DNA from: an uncultured Bradyrhizobium sp.
GTDB lineage: Bacteria > Pseudomonadota > Alphaproteobacteria > Rhizobiales > Xanthobacteraceae
Assembly (NCBI RefSeq): GCF_947648125.1
Contig: NZ_CANSMR010000006.1
Span: 124,001 to 188,000 of the forward strand
DNA: 64,000 nt
Direction: 5' to 3'
Part shown: piece after piece, positions 36,918 through 45,938 of the stretch
How positions within the stretch are numbered: position 1 is the first letter of the stretch
Layout: every line of letters begins with the position of its first letter
Program-made: the position numbers and the translations under genes
Notes under the pieces: model-generated
Database searches by the model: none
The model's input: the letters and a program-made list of their open reading frames with translations, nothing else
Told to the model about the DNA's origin: nothing

Positions 36918-38291
36918 TTACGCGCGCGCCGGTTCTGCGTGACTGATCACACGCTTCACGGTGGGGAACGTGCGACGCAGCTTGCGTTCGATCTCGTCGA
37001 CGCTTTCGTGCACCTTGATCACACTCATCGAGGGCGCGGCGCGGCAATGGAAGTTGACGATCTCGCCGGCGTCGGTGTTGCGGACCCGCACATTATGGAT
37101 GTCATGGATCGCGCCGCCATCGGCAAAGCCGGTCAGCGCGGTCTTGATGGCTTCGACGCGGTCGGGCGCGGCGTCGGTTCCCCACGGCAGTTCGGGCTCG
37201 AGCGGCTCGATATGGGTGTCGACCTCGACGTCCTCGCCAAAATCCTCGCGGATCGCGCGCTCGAGCTCGTGGGCGATGTCGTGGGCGGCGTCCAGCGCCA
37301 TGTCGCTGTCCACCTCGAGGTCGATGCCGACGATCAGCTTGCCGCCGATATCGTGCACCGTGACGTGGTGGATGGCGAGGCCGGAATTGCGCGCGATCAC
37401 CATGATGCGCTCGCGCACGCTCTCATTGTCGCGCGCCACCGGCACCGCGGTGAAGGTGAGGTCGGCGTCGCCGAACGTCTTGGTCATCGCCTGCTGCGCC
37501 CGGCGCTTGATGTCCTCGACGCGGTCGATCGGGTAGGTGCGCGGCACGGCGGCAATGGCGTCGATGAAATGCGTGGCGCCGACCATGCGGACCCGCAGCC
37601 GCTCGACGTCGACGACGCCCGGCACGGCCTTGATCGCCGCGGTGGCCTTTTCCAGCGCGCCTTCGGGCGCGCGGTCGAGCAGGGTCTCGACCGTCTCCCG
37701 CGCCATGCGCAGGCCGAGCAGGGCGATCATCACGGCAACCGCGATGGCGGCCGCGGCATCGCCCCACCAGAAGCCGAAGCCCGCCAGCACCAGGCCGACG
37801 ATGACTGCCGCAGATCCCATCACGTCGGAGGCGAAATGCAGCGCGTCGGCGGCGAGCGCCTGGCTCTTGGTGTCGCGCGCGGCGCGGTGCAGCGCGCGGG
37901 CGCGCCACAGATTGACGCCGATATCGAGGACGAGGACGATGAAGGGAATGGCTGAGATCGACGGCGGCGGCGCGCCTTCGCGCAGATGGCTGTAGGCCTG
38001 CACCAGGATGCCACCGGCCAGCACGTAGAGCAGGGCGATGATGAAGAGCGCCGAGACGCTCTCGAACTTGCCGTGGCCGTAATGATGCTCGGCGTCGGCC
38101 GGCTGGTCCGACACCCGCACCACCGCCCAGGTGATGATGGTGGCGACCAGGTCGATCGAGGAGTGCAGCGCCTCGGAGATCAGCGCCAGCGACCCGATGG
38201 CGATACCGACGACGAACTTCGCCGCGGCCATGCTGCCGCTGGCAAGGATCGAGATCGCGGCGACTGATGTCTTGGTGCTGGATGCGCTCAT
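36918..38291 (-). CDS. Cation diffusion facilitator with extended C-terminus
   Basis: 457 residues. Six membrane helices in the first ~210 residues, with metal-site motifs HSSID (TM2) and HFASD (TM5) of the CDF family (Zn/Fe/Mn/Co export). After them come three ferredoxin-like stretches instead of one: ~212-285 (VPGVVDVERLRVRMVG), ~295-368 (IHHVTVHDIGGKLIVGIDLE) and ~375-455 (IHDIHNVRVRNTDAGEIVNFH). Usual CDF length is about 300. The third is His-rich and might bind metal. The metal specificity is not certain. Confidence 0.88.
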   Translation of the reverse strand: MSASSTKTSVAAISILASGSMAAAKFVVGIAIGSLALISEALHSSIDLVATIITWAVVRVSDQPADAEHHYGHGKFESVSALFIIALLYVLAGGILVQAYSHLREGAPPPSISAIPFIVLVLDIGVNLWRARALHRAARDTKSQALAADALHFASDVMGSAAVIVGLVLAGFGFWWGDAAAAIAVAVMIALLGLRMARETVETLLDRAPEGALEKATAAIKAVPGVVDVERLRVRMVGATHFIDAIAAVPRTYPIDRVEDIKRRAQQAMTKTFGDADLTFTAVPVARDNESVRERIMVIARNSGLAIHHVTVHDIGGKLIVGIDLEVDSDMALDAAHDIAHELERAIREDFGEDVEVDTHIEPLEPELPWGTDAAPDRVEAIKTALTGFADGGAIHDIHNVRVRNTDAGEIVNFHCRAAPSMSVIKVHESVDEIERKLRRTFPTVKRVISHAEPARA

Positions 38292-38394
38292 GGGCGGCGG
38301 TTTAGCAGGGAGTCCGTGAACATCAAGTGTCAGTCGTCACGCGCAATCGCCACTCACTTGCAATTGCATCTTTGTGCCAACCACGCCGCCGTCG

Positions 38395-38500
38395 TGGCGA
38401 AAGCCAGGATCCATAGCCACAGGGTTGTGTTGTTGAAGTGAGCTGTAGCAACTGCCGTGTCATGACCCGCATCCGGGGTAATGGGTCCTGGCTTTCGCCA
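38395..38500. repeat. Inverted repeat with 20-bp arms (GGCGAAAGCCAGGA type)
   Basis: Left arm 38395-38414 and right arm 38481-38500 match at 19 of 20 positions when inverted. The arm core GGCGAAAGCCAGGAT is, from memory, a common rhizobial intergenic repeat. Together with the repeat at 38723 it fills the 570-bp gap from 38292 to 38861, in which no gene was found. Confidence 0.75.
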
Positions 38501-38722
38501 GGACGACACTGGAAGTGGTGCGCAGTGTGTGAAGCATACATCCTCGTTTTCGCGGCGCGCTTCACCCGAGCTTTGCAAAATCTTTTCCGCCCCGAAGCGC
38601 AGGGAATGCCAGGTGCGCGCTGCACCCGCGGTCTTGTGTTTGAGGCGAGGGATTGAGGGGTTTTGCTGAGTTGCCCGTCGTGTCGAACATGCAATACATG
38701 TCGCCAGTCACGATCTGTGATC

Positions 38723-38800
38723 GTAGGATGGGTAGAGCGAAGCGAAACCCATCAATTGCGCGGTGAGGTGATGGGTTTCGCTTCGCTCTACCCATCCTAC
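38723..38800. repeat. Long perfect-arm palindrome (GTAGGATGGGTAGAGCG type), copy 1
   Basis: Left arm 38723-38754 and right arm 38769-38800 are inverted copies of GTAGGATGGGTAGAGCGAAG and what follows, about 32 bp each. A partial second copy lies at 39171-39238, so the pair brackets the DUF5076 gene. Confidence 0.85.
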
Positions 38801-38861
38801 GCACTATGGCGCAAGCGCCACAAGGGTACGGCAGTGATCAGCGTCAAAGGAGATCAACCAT

Positions 38862-39164
38862 ATGAACGAGAGGCCGATCCCAGAAGCTGCCCTACGCGAT
38901 AAGAACGCAGTGGAAATGTTGCGTGTCTGGATCGCGGAAGAGCAGTTACAATGTTCGATGAAAGTTGGAATGTATCAGGAGACCATGAATATCCCAGAAG
39001 GTCGTGCTTGGGGGGTCATTCTTGCCGATGTAACCCGGCACGTCGCATCGGCGCTGGAAGCTGGCTATTCGGCCGATCGAGCCGAAATTATTCAGGAGAT
39101 TCGTGCCAGTTACTTGAGGGAGCTTGGAAAGCCTTCGTCAGGCGCTACCGGCGAATTCATATAG
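38862..39164 (+). CDS. DUF5076 protein
   Basis: 100 residues with the family pattern LRDKNAVEMLRVWIAEEQLQ, CSMKVGMY and EGRAWGVILADVTRHVASAL. Soluble, mixed fold, no catalytic motif. AAAGGAG at good spacing precedes ATG 38862. It stands alone between two copies of a palindromic repeat. Function of the family is unknown. Confidence 0.85.
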   Translation: MNERPIPEAALRDKNAVEMLRVWIAEEQLQCSMKVGMYQETMNIPEGRAWGVILADVTRHVASALEAGYSADRAEIIQEIRASYLRELGKPSSGATGEFI

Positions 39165-39170
39165 TTCAAA

Positions 39171-39238
39171 AGCGAAACCCATCATCTCACCGCGTGGCCG
39201 CAATGGATGGGTTTCGCTTCGCTCTACCCATCCTACGG
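39171..39238. repeat. Palindrome copy 2 (left arm truncated)
   Basis: AGCGAAACCCATCAT at 39171-39185 and the full right arm GGATGGGTTTCGCTTCGCTC and onward to 39238 repeat the element at 38723-38800. It follows the DUF5076 stop by 6 bp and also lies just after the 3' end of the convergent VOC gene. Confidence 0.8.
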
Positions 39239-39242
39239 ACCA

Positions 39243-39833
39243 CTACGCCGGCAATCCGATGCTCGGAATTTGCTCGGGCAAATAATGGCCCGCACGAATT
39301 TCTTTCAGCAGGGTGCCGAAATCGGTGCCGGATTTGAAGCTCTGGTGGACGCGCGCCGGATCGAAGAATACGCCGATCGGATTTTCGGAGAATGCTCGGG
39401 ACGTCCGCATGTACTCGGTCGACAGCTTCCAATCGGAAAAATTGTCGCTTTGCAGTTCAACGTAGTTGGCCTCGGGGTCCTGATAGTAGATCGAGATCGT
39501 CAAGCCATGATCGACGCTGAACGCCGGCTCGACGCCGGCCTTGCGCAAACGGTCGTACGACGACATCAGGTCAGCGAAGCTCGCGTATTCGAACGCACAA
39601 TGGTGCATCCCGTTGTGACGGATCTTGTCGGCGTCGTCTCCGAGACCGGGCACAGCCAGGAATGCGATCCGATGGTTTGCCTCGTCATTCGACGTCCAGG
39701 CGGCCACTTCGTTTCGGAACTGCACCTGCGTGCCGAGAACAAGACCATACCATTCGATCATCTGGTCGAGGCGGCTGGTTTTCATCGTCACGTGGTGGAG
39801 CGAGGGTCTGATGACGGTCGTGGAAGTTGTCAT
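39243..39833 (-). CDS. VOC-family (glyoxalase/extradiol dioxygenase-like) protein
   Basis: 196 residues. Two beta-alpha-beta-beta-beta modules; metal ligands of the family are seen as His in SLHHVTMKT, His in GMHHCAFEY and Glu in YVELQSDNF, as in catechol 2,3-dioxygenase-type proteins. ATG 39833 is chosen as the family start. It is divergent from the TetR gene with ~240 bp between. Substrate unknown; it could act on an aromatic compound or on a toxic electrophile exported by the linked DMT protein. Confidence 0.85.
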   Translation of the reverse strand: MTTSTTVIRPSLHHVTMKTSRLDQMIEWYGLVLGTQVQFRNEVAAWTSNDEANHRIAFLAVPGLGDDADKIRHNGMHHCAFEYASFADLMSSYDRLRKAGVEPAFSVDHGLTISIYYQDPEANYVELQSDNFSDWKLSTEYMRTSRAFSENPIGVFFDPARVHQSFKSGTDFGTLLKEIRAGHYLPEQIPSIGLPA

Positions 39834-40043
39834 GGCTTTCTCCTTTTCGCCGCAGAGTGTTCGCGTCAGGCCGCCGCGCAACGAGGATATCAAGCCGGGC
39901 GTGACGGCGGCAGCTTTTCCGGTTCAATTGAACCCGACATCGCTGATCTAGGTGGGCATCGCGTCGCGATGTCGCCAAAGCACCCACGAATCCCGCCAGC
40001 CCTGCCGCAGCTCGCGGGCTCGTGATCCAAAGCGACTACTTGC

Positions 40044-40068
40044 CATATATGGACCAATCGGTCTATAT
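40044..40068. promoter_or_regulatory. Candidate TetR operator 1
   Basis: ATATGGACCAATCGGTCTAT is an imperfect palindrome with GACC/GGTC half sites at the start of the TetR gene. CATATATGGACCAATCGGTC (40044-40063) agrees at 17 of 20 positions with 40727-40746 before the DMT gene. This fits autoregulation by the adjacent TetR protein. Confidence 0.6.
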
Positions 40069-40075
40069 GTGGGGA

Positions 40076-40690
40076 ATGAGCCGCCAAGCCCCCGTGCAGT
40101 TGCCCCGTGGCCGCCCGCGAAGCTTCGACATGGAAGCCGCCGTCGAACGTGCGATGGATGTGTTTTGGTCGCGCGGCTATCATGCCACGGCGCTTCCGGA
40201 CCTGCTTCGTGCGACGAAGCTCTCGCGTGGCAGCCTTTATGCCGCTTTCGGCGACAAGCACTCGCTGTTCCTGCGCGCACTCGATCGCTACATCGCCGAT
40301 GCGCTGACTCGGATGGATGTCGAACTCGCCCCCCGCAAAGAGCCGGTTGCCGGTCTGCGGACCTACCTTGCCGGTTACGTCGAGCGCGCCAGCGGCGCCA
40401 ATGGCCGGCGCGGATGCCTGCTGGTGGCGACAGCCATGGAACTGGCCGGCCAGGATGCCGAGGTTGGCCGTCGCGTCGCAAGCTTTTTCAAAACCATGGA
40501 AGCCAGGGTGGCAGACGTGCTGTCTCGCGCGGAGGCGGCGGGCAGATTGGCCGATGGCGTCGAGCCCGCAAGTGCCGCCCGAATTCTCGTCTGTTTCGTT
40601 TGGGGGTTACGAGTGGTCGCCAAAACGGCACAGACGCGGATCACATGGCAAGCCACCGCTGACGCGCTTCTCGATCGCTTCATCAGATAA
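40076..40690 (+). CDS. TetR-family repressor
   Basis: About 204 residues from ATG 40076. The helix-turn-helix is AMDVFWSRGYHATALPDLLR followed by TKLSRGSLYAAFGDKHSLFL, a very typical TetR domain; the ligand domain follows with GCLLVATAMELAGQD. Upstream in-frame starts at 40022, 40049 and 40067 overlap the operator-like palindrome, so the real start is probably the later one. Likely controls itself, the DMT exporter and perhaps the VOC gene. Confidence 0.9.
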   Translation: MSRQAPVQLPRGRPRSFDMEAAVERAMDVFWSRGYHATALPDLLRATKLSRGSLYAAFGDKHSLFLRALDRYIADALTRMDVELAPRKEPVAGLRTYLAGYVERASGANGRRGCLLVATAMELAGQDAEVGRRVASFFKTMEARVADVLSRAEAAGRLADGVEPASAARILVCFVWGLRVVAKTAQTRITWQATADALLDRFIR

Positions 40691-40726
40691 ACGATAACCC
40701 ATGGACGCCTTCGATATTGGTGCGTC

Positions 40727-40746
40727 CATATTTGGACTGATCGGTC
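40727..40746. promoter_or_regulatory. Candidate TetR operator 2, upstream of DMT exporter
   Basis: CATATTTGGACTGATCGGTC shares 17 of 20 positions with the site at 40044-40063. It also contains GTCCA-TATT-TGGAC, a perfect inverted repeat at 40725-40738. It lies 18 bp before the DMT start codon. Confidence 0.6.
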
Positions 40747-40763
40747 TTGAAAGGAATGATGCC

Positions 40764-41627
40764 ATGACTGCCATCCAGATCGTCTGCGCAGTGGCCGTTC
40801 CCTTGCTCTGGGGTCTTCAGTTCGTGGCCATCAAGGTGGGCGTCGCGGAGTTTCCGCCGCTGTTCTTCCTTGCACTGCGCTTCCTGGCGATCGCGCTGCT
40901 GCTCGTTCCGTTCGTCAAAAAGCCCACGCGTCAACAGTTCGGCCCTGTCGCAGCTATTTCGCTTTTCCTTGGTGGACTGAACTTCGGGCTGTTCTATGTT
41001 GGCCTTGGGCTCGGCTCGGGAAGCATATCGGCTGTCGCATATCAACTCGCGCCGCCTTTCACCGTCCTGCTGGCCTGGCCGCTGCTCGCGGAAAGGCCGT
41101 CTCTCGTCACGTCAGCCGGCGTGGTGCTTGCATTCGCCGGCGTGGTGGTGTTGGCAGCGGGGCCGGGGCTGTCGACCAACGCGCTTCCGCTGCTGCTTGT
41201 GGTCGGGGCGGCGTTCGCGTTCGCGGTGTCCAACGTCCTGACGAAACGCTACGGCCCGTTTGATCCCCTGATGTTGATGGGCTGGTCCTCGCTGCTCACC
41301 GTGCCGCAGGTGATGGTGATGTCGCTGCTGCTCGAATATGGACAGCTGGCGAGCCTTGGTACGGCGGATCAACGCGGCTGGCTGGCGCTCGCCTACACCA
41401 TCTTCATCGGAGGCATTGTCGGCTTTGGCCTCTGGTTCTGGCTGATCGCGCGTTGCTCGATGGGCCGCGTCGCACCCTTCGGGCTGCTGCTACCGGTATT
41501 CGCGCTGATCTCGAGCGTGATGTTCCTTGGCGACAGCGTGACGCCGAAATTGGTTGTCGGCGGGCTGCTCGCAATCTCCGGCGTCGCCATTACACAGGTA
41601 AGACCGAGGCAGGCGCGTAGCGCGTAG
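40764..41627 (+). CDS. EamA/DMT-family exporter
   Basis: 287 residues, ten hydrophobic helices in two EamA repeats (first ~1-135, second ~145-285; PLLWGLQFVAIKVGV and AFAVSNVLTKRYGPFDPL start similar motifs). It resembles amino-acid/metabolite exporters (YdcZ/EamA type). ATG 40764 has AAGGA about 8 bases upstream; an earlier ATG at 40701 would read through the operator. Substrate unknown. Confidence 0.88.
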   Translation: MTAIQIVCAVAVPLLWGLQFVAIKVGVAEFPPLFFLALRFLAIALLLVPFVKKPTRQQFGPVAAISLFLGGLNFGLFYVGLGLGSGSISAVAYQLAPPFTVLLAWPLLAERPSLVTSAGVVLAFAGVVVLAAGPGLSTNALPLLLVVGAAFAFAVSNVLTKRYGPFDPLMLMGWSSLLTVPQVMVMSLLLEYGQLASLGTADQRGWLALAYTIFIGGIVGFGLWFWLIARCSMGRVAPFGLLLPVFALISSVMFLGDSVTPKLVVGGLLAISGVAITQVRPRQARSA

Positions 41628-41972
41628 GGCGGATTAGCCCACCGGGTCCGCGCGTAGCGCAGCCCGATGACAGGCTCCGGCGTAATCCGCCGTTGCACCC
41701 GATAGAAGATGGCGGAACTACGCTTCGCTAATCCGCCCTACGCACCTCGTCGCTACAGCGTCACCACGATCTTGCCGAGGTGCTTGTTGGCTTCCATGTG
41801 TTCGAACGCCTTGCCGACGTCGGCGAATTTGTAGACCTGGTCGATCGGCAGCCGCAGCTTGTGCGCCTCAACCGCGGGCCAGATGTCCTTGCGCCACCTC
41901 GTCGAAGATCTCGCGGATCTCCTCGATCGGGCGGGTGCGGAAGGTGTCGCCGATATACTATTCGCGCGCCGC
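41621..41972. repeat. Duplicated segment, copy A (repeat plus gene 3' end)
   Basis: About 350 bp that match 42711-43059: a palindromic repeat (GCGGATTAGCCCACCGGGTC ... GCTAATCCGCC) followed by the antisense 3' end of a quinone oxidoreductase gene. Copy A has substitutions and a one-base insertion relative to the intact copy. It ends abruptly at about 41972. Confidence 0.85.
41753..41972 (-). pseudogene. 3' fragment of quinone oxidoreductase gene
   Basis: Encodes the last ~70 residues of the enzyme whose intact gene is at 42841-43809, ending FEHMEANKHLGKIVVTL. One extra base at about 41895 shifts the frame (GCGCCACC against GCGGACC in the intact copy). It has no start. It arose by duplication of the 3' end with its downstream repeat. 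Confidence 0.88.
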
Positions 41973-42192
41973 CGAAGAGGATCTGTCCAGTCATGTTGCT
42001 GACGCAATCTCTGTCTTAGTCGGGCGAGAACTAAAAACACTGTGTGGGGCCGCTCCGGTTCCCACATTGGTTCCGTCGCCGGAGTTGGCGCGAATCCGCA
42101 AAGAATTGGCACGCGTTAACGCCTCCGCGTTCGCTCCACCAAGTCTTGCGGAATCGGGAACCGAACGATCAAAAATCAGTCAAGGAGTTATG

Positions 42193-42684
42193 ATGCTGTT
42201 CGGCTCGAGCGCCGCAGTTTGCGGCGCCGTAGTTGCGCTTGCCGTTTTTGGCCCCGCTGCTGGAAGTGAAGTCGGTGCGGTTCATTCAAGCGATGTCGTC
42301 AATGCCGCTCGTGGGGATGCGATCGTTGGCGCGGCATCCATGTACAATCCGTTCAAGCCCGGCAAGGAGGAGGGCGGTCCGAGCACAGCCTCCGGCGAGC
42401 GCTATGATCGCTCGGTCTGGGCCGCTGCCATCAAGACAAGTTTGCGTCGGAAGTTTGGTGGGGTCGAATTCGGCGCGAGGCCGAAATATGCCTTGGTCGA
42501 GGCCGTAGGCAAGAAGGTCATCGTCAAGATAAATGATGTGGGGCCACTACGGCCTGGCCGCATCATTGACCTCAATGAGCGGACGATGCGCTATTTCGAT
42601 CCAAGCCTGGAGCTCGGAGTCATTAGTGACGTAAAAGTTAGCCCGCTTGCGGGGGATTATTGGGTTCCCGGACCGGTCGGCTGA
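42193..42684 (+). CDS. RlpA-like secreted double-psi beta-barrel protein
   Basis: 163 residues. AAGGAG at 42182-42187 selects ATG 42193 (or 42190). A signal-like segment (SSAAVCGAVVALAVFGPAAG) precedes a domain with GAASMYNPF, GGPSTASGERYD, WAAAIKTSL, VIVKINDVGP and GRIIDLNERTMRYF, which follows the RlpA/DPBB fold pattern (A-S-x-Y, GE-x-Y/F, V-x-V-x-I-N-D-x-GP, R-x-I-D-L-S/N). These act on or bind peptidoglycan in the envelope. It lies inside the bracket of a ~350-bp direct duplication and has lower GC than its neighbours. Confidence 0.8.
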   Translation: MLFGSSAAVCGAVVALAVFGPAAGSEVGAVHSSDVVNAARGDAIVGAASMYNPFKPGKEEGGPSTASGERYDRSVWAAAIKTSLRRKFGGVEFGARPKYALVEAVGKKVIVKINDVGPLRPGRIIDLNERTMRYFDPSLELGVISDVKVSPLAGDYWVPGPVG

Positions 42685-42710
42685 ACACCGCACGCGAAAG
42701 AGCCAGGGCA

Positions 42711-43059
42711 TAGCGCGTAGCAGGCGGATTAGCCCACCGGGTCCGCGCGAAGCGCGGCCCGATGACAGGCTCCAGCGTAACCCGCCGTTCCATCCGGAGA
42801 AAGGATGGCGGATTACGCTTCGCTAATCCGCCCCTCGTCGCTAGAGCGTCACCACGATCTTGCCGAGGTGCTTGTTGGCTTCCATGTGTTCGAATGCCTT
42901 GCCGATGTCGGCGAATTTGTAGACCTGGTCGATCGGCAGCTGCAGCTTGCGCGCTTCGACCGCGGGCCAAATGTCCTTGCGGACCTCGTCGAAGATTTCG
43001 CGGATCTCCTCGATCGAGCGGGTGCGGAAGGTGACGCCGATGTACTGGATGCGGCGCGC
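42711..43059. repeat. Duplicated segment, copy B
   Basis: The intact copy of the ~350-bp segment also found at 41621-41972. It contains the GCGGATTAGCCCACCGGGTC-type palindrome and the true 3' end of the quinone oxidoreductase gene. Confidence 0.85.
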
Positions 43060-43809
43060 CGCGTGCAGGTCGAAGTTGAAGTCGGCGTGGGTGCCGCCGA
43101 GCCGGCCGACATTGACGATGCGGCCCTTGACCTTGGTCGCCTTCAGGTTCTGGTTTGCGACGGGTCCTGAGATCTGATCGACGATCAGATCGACGCCTTC
43201 GCCGCCGGTGGCTTGCAGCACCTGATCGACCCAGCCGGGATCCTTCGAGTCCACGGCGAGATCGGCGCCGAATTCCTTCAAGCGCCCGCGGCGCATCGCA
43301 TCGGTCGATGATCCCACCACGAGCTTGGCGCCCTTCAGTTTTGCGATCTGCATCGCCATCAGGCCGACGCCGGAACTCGCGCCCTGGATCAGCACGGTCT
43401 GGCCCGGTTGCAAAGCGCCGTTGGTGACGACGGCGTTGTGCATGGTGGCGAGCGCGACGGGGAGGGTGGCGGCCTCGTCGAAGTTCATGTTCGAGGGGCT
43501 GCGAAACAGCCGGCCGTGATCGGCGAGCGTGTATTCGGCGAAGGCCGCTCCGCCCGAGCCCATGATCTTGTCGCCGACCTTGACGCCCTTGGCGTCGGGA
43601 CCGAGCTCGGCGACCTCGCCGGCCCATTCCATGCCGAGCACGGTGCCGACGCCGCCGGCTGCGCCGTGGGCATGGCCCTTGGTCATGCCGAGATCGGCGC
43701 GGTTCAGGCCGCAGGCGTGAACCTTGACCAGCACCTGGGTGCCCTTCGGCGTGGGCTTCGCGACGTCGGTGATTTCAGGGCCGTTGGCTCCGTACACATA
43801 GGCTTTCAT
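42841..43809 (-). CDS. Zinc-less quinone oxidoreductase (MDR family)
   Basis: 322 residues, medium-chain reductase without catalytic or structural zinc ligands. HACGLNRADLGM is typical of quinone oxidoreductases, LIQGASSGVGLMAMQIAKLKG is the NADPH site and VDLIVDQISG follows. It probably reduces quinones or enones. The C-terminal third was duplicated upstream (pseudogene at 41753). A palindromic repeat separates it from the nitronate monooxygenase gene, so these are not clearly one operon. Confidence 0.92.
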   Translation of the reverse strand: MKAYVYGANGPEITDVAKPTPKGTQVLVKVHACGLNRADLGMTKGHAHGAAGGVGTVLGMEWAGEVAELGPDAKGVKVGDKIMGSGGAAFAEYTLADHGRLFRSPSNMNFDEAATLPVALATMHNAVVTNGALQPGQTVLIQGASSGVGLMAMQIAKLKGAKLVVGSSTDAMRRGRLKEFGADLAVDSKDPGWVDQVLQATGGEGVDLIVDQISGPVANQNLKATKVKGRIVNVGRLGGTHADFNFDLHAARRIQYIGVTFRTRSIEEIREIFDEVRKDIWPAVEARKLQLPIDQVYKFADIGKAFEHMEANKHLGKIVVTL

Positions 43810-43854
43810 GGGCTTCTTCTCGTTTGGGTCTAACGTGAGGTGAACTCTGTTCCG

Positions 43855-43990
43855 TCATCCCCGCGCAAAGGCTTCGCCTTTGTCGCTTGAGGTGCGAGCG
43901 AAGCGAGCCTCGAAGGATAAACGGCCCGGCCGGTGGCCGTCGACCCTTCGAGACGGCCGCTGCGCGGCCTCCTCGGGGTGACGGCACTTG
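43855..43990. repeat. Palindromic intergenic repeat (CTCGAAGG type)
   Basis: Arms CTCGAAGG (43909-43916) and CCTTCGAG (43945-43952), plus AAAGGCTTCGCCTTT and GGCCGCTGCGCGGCC hairpins. It occupies the gap between the nitronate monooxygenase and the quinone oxidoreductase genes. Confidence 0.7.
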
Positions 43991-43994
43991 AGAC

Positions 43995-45140
<1,146 letters not shown>

Positions 45141-45178
45141 TCAGGCGAGGGCAGAACGGAAATCTTTCGTCATCTCTT

Positions 45179-45207
45179 CAGGCGCTGCTGATCGCACGCA
45201 GCGCCTG
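45179..45207 (-). terminator. Hairpin after CBS gene
   Basis: CAGGCGCTGC-N9-GCAGCGCCTG is a perfect 10-bp stem about 30 bp beyond the CBS gene stop. There is no T-run on the minus strand after it, so termination is only likely, perhaps Rho-dependent or a 3' stability element. Confidence 0.45.
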
Positions 45208-45236
45208 GCCGAGAGCAGTGACAGCCGGGATGCTGG

Positions 45237-45671
45237 TTACGCTGGCACGGCGTCCTTCTTCGACGCGGAAGTTTCCTCGTCGAACGCGGCCGCGATGTCG
45301 CGCATGCTGACGACGCCGATCAGGCTGTAATTGTCGATCACGGGCACGTGGCGAATGTGGTGCTTGGTCATGAGATGACGGATGTGCTCGAGCGTGTCGC
45401 TCGAGGTGCACGACACCAGCTGCTGCACCGAGACCAGCTGCGAGACCTTCATGCTGGCGCCCGCGGCGCCGTGCTCGGCAATCGCGCGCACCACGTCGCG
45501 CTCGGTGAACATGCCGACGGCGGTGTTGCCCTCGGTGCGAACGACATCCTTGACCACGAGCGCGCTGATATTGCTGGCGCGCATCAATTGCGCGGCGATC
45601 GCCACCGTCTCGTTCATGCGAACCGTGGCGACGCGAGGGGTCTTCTTGCGCAGGATATCTCCGACTTGCAT
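45237..45671 (-). CDS. Two-CBS-domain protein under the oxalate operator
   Basis: 144 residues, two CBS motifs: VGDILRKKTPRVATVRMNET...ALVVKD...VGMFTERDVVRAI and VSQLVSVQQLVSCTSSDT...HVPVIDNYSLIGVVSMRDI. Such proteins bind adenine nucleotides or related ligands and act as stand-alone sensors. ATG 45671 has an AGGAGG-like site upstream. The 17-bp palindrome at 45704-45720 is in its promoter, so it is probably induced with the oxalate genes. Its job in oxalate metabolism is not known. Confidence 0.9.
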   Translation of the reverse strand: MQVGDILRKKTPRVATVRMNETVAIAAQLMRASNISALVVKDVVRTEGNTAVGMFTERDVVRAIAEHGAAGASMKVSQLVSVQQLVSCTSSDTLEHIRHLMTKHHIRHVPVIDNYSLIGVVSMRDIAAAFDEETSASKKDAVPA

Positions 45672-45703
45672 GGCAACCTCCTTGGTTATCGTTGACAGGA
45701 TTC

Positions 45704-45720
45704 TGGTATACAAAATGCCA
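45704..45720 (-). promoter_or_regulatory. GntR-type operator, CBS gene promoter
   Basis: TGGTAT-ACAAA-ATGCCA. On the minus strand a TTGACA -35 box (45728-45723) stands 2 bp upstream of the palindrome, and CAGAAT is at the -10 position after a 17-bp spacer. It matches the five other copies of TGGYAT-N5-ATRCCA in the window. Confidence 0.82.
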
Positions 45721-45870
45721 ATTGTCAACGCCGCCGTGACTGGAATCTACCACCTGGAAACAGCCGAAATAGGCAGAGTCGCTGACGTTTCAGACGATTG
45801 TGACCTGTTGTGAGCGGGCAGGCCATCGGCCGCTCAAGGTCCTTGTGGTATCTGGCATCCCTGTCGGGTC

Positions 45871-45900
45871 AAACGAAAGAGGCGCACCGAAGTGCGCCTC
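45871..45900 (-). terminator. Rho-independent terminator after first OFA transporter
   Basis: GAGGCGCAC (45879-45887) and GTGCGCCTC (45892-45900) form a perfect 9-bp stem with a CGAA-type loop, followed on the minus strand by TTTCGTTT. It is downstream of the transporter gene at 46044-47360, beyond the repeat at 45939. Confidence 0.75.
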
Positions 45901-45938
45901 CATCCGTTCCGTGAAAAGCTCGGGACGACATTTGCTCC

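Noticed and set aside
45847-45863. Additional TGGTAT-CTGGC-ATCCCT word resembling the oxalate operator
   Set aside because: The right half matches only 4 of 6, there is no promoter-like context, and it lies between terminator and promoter regions.
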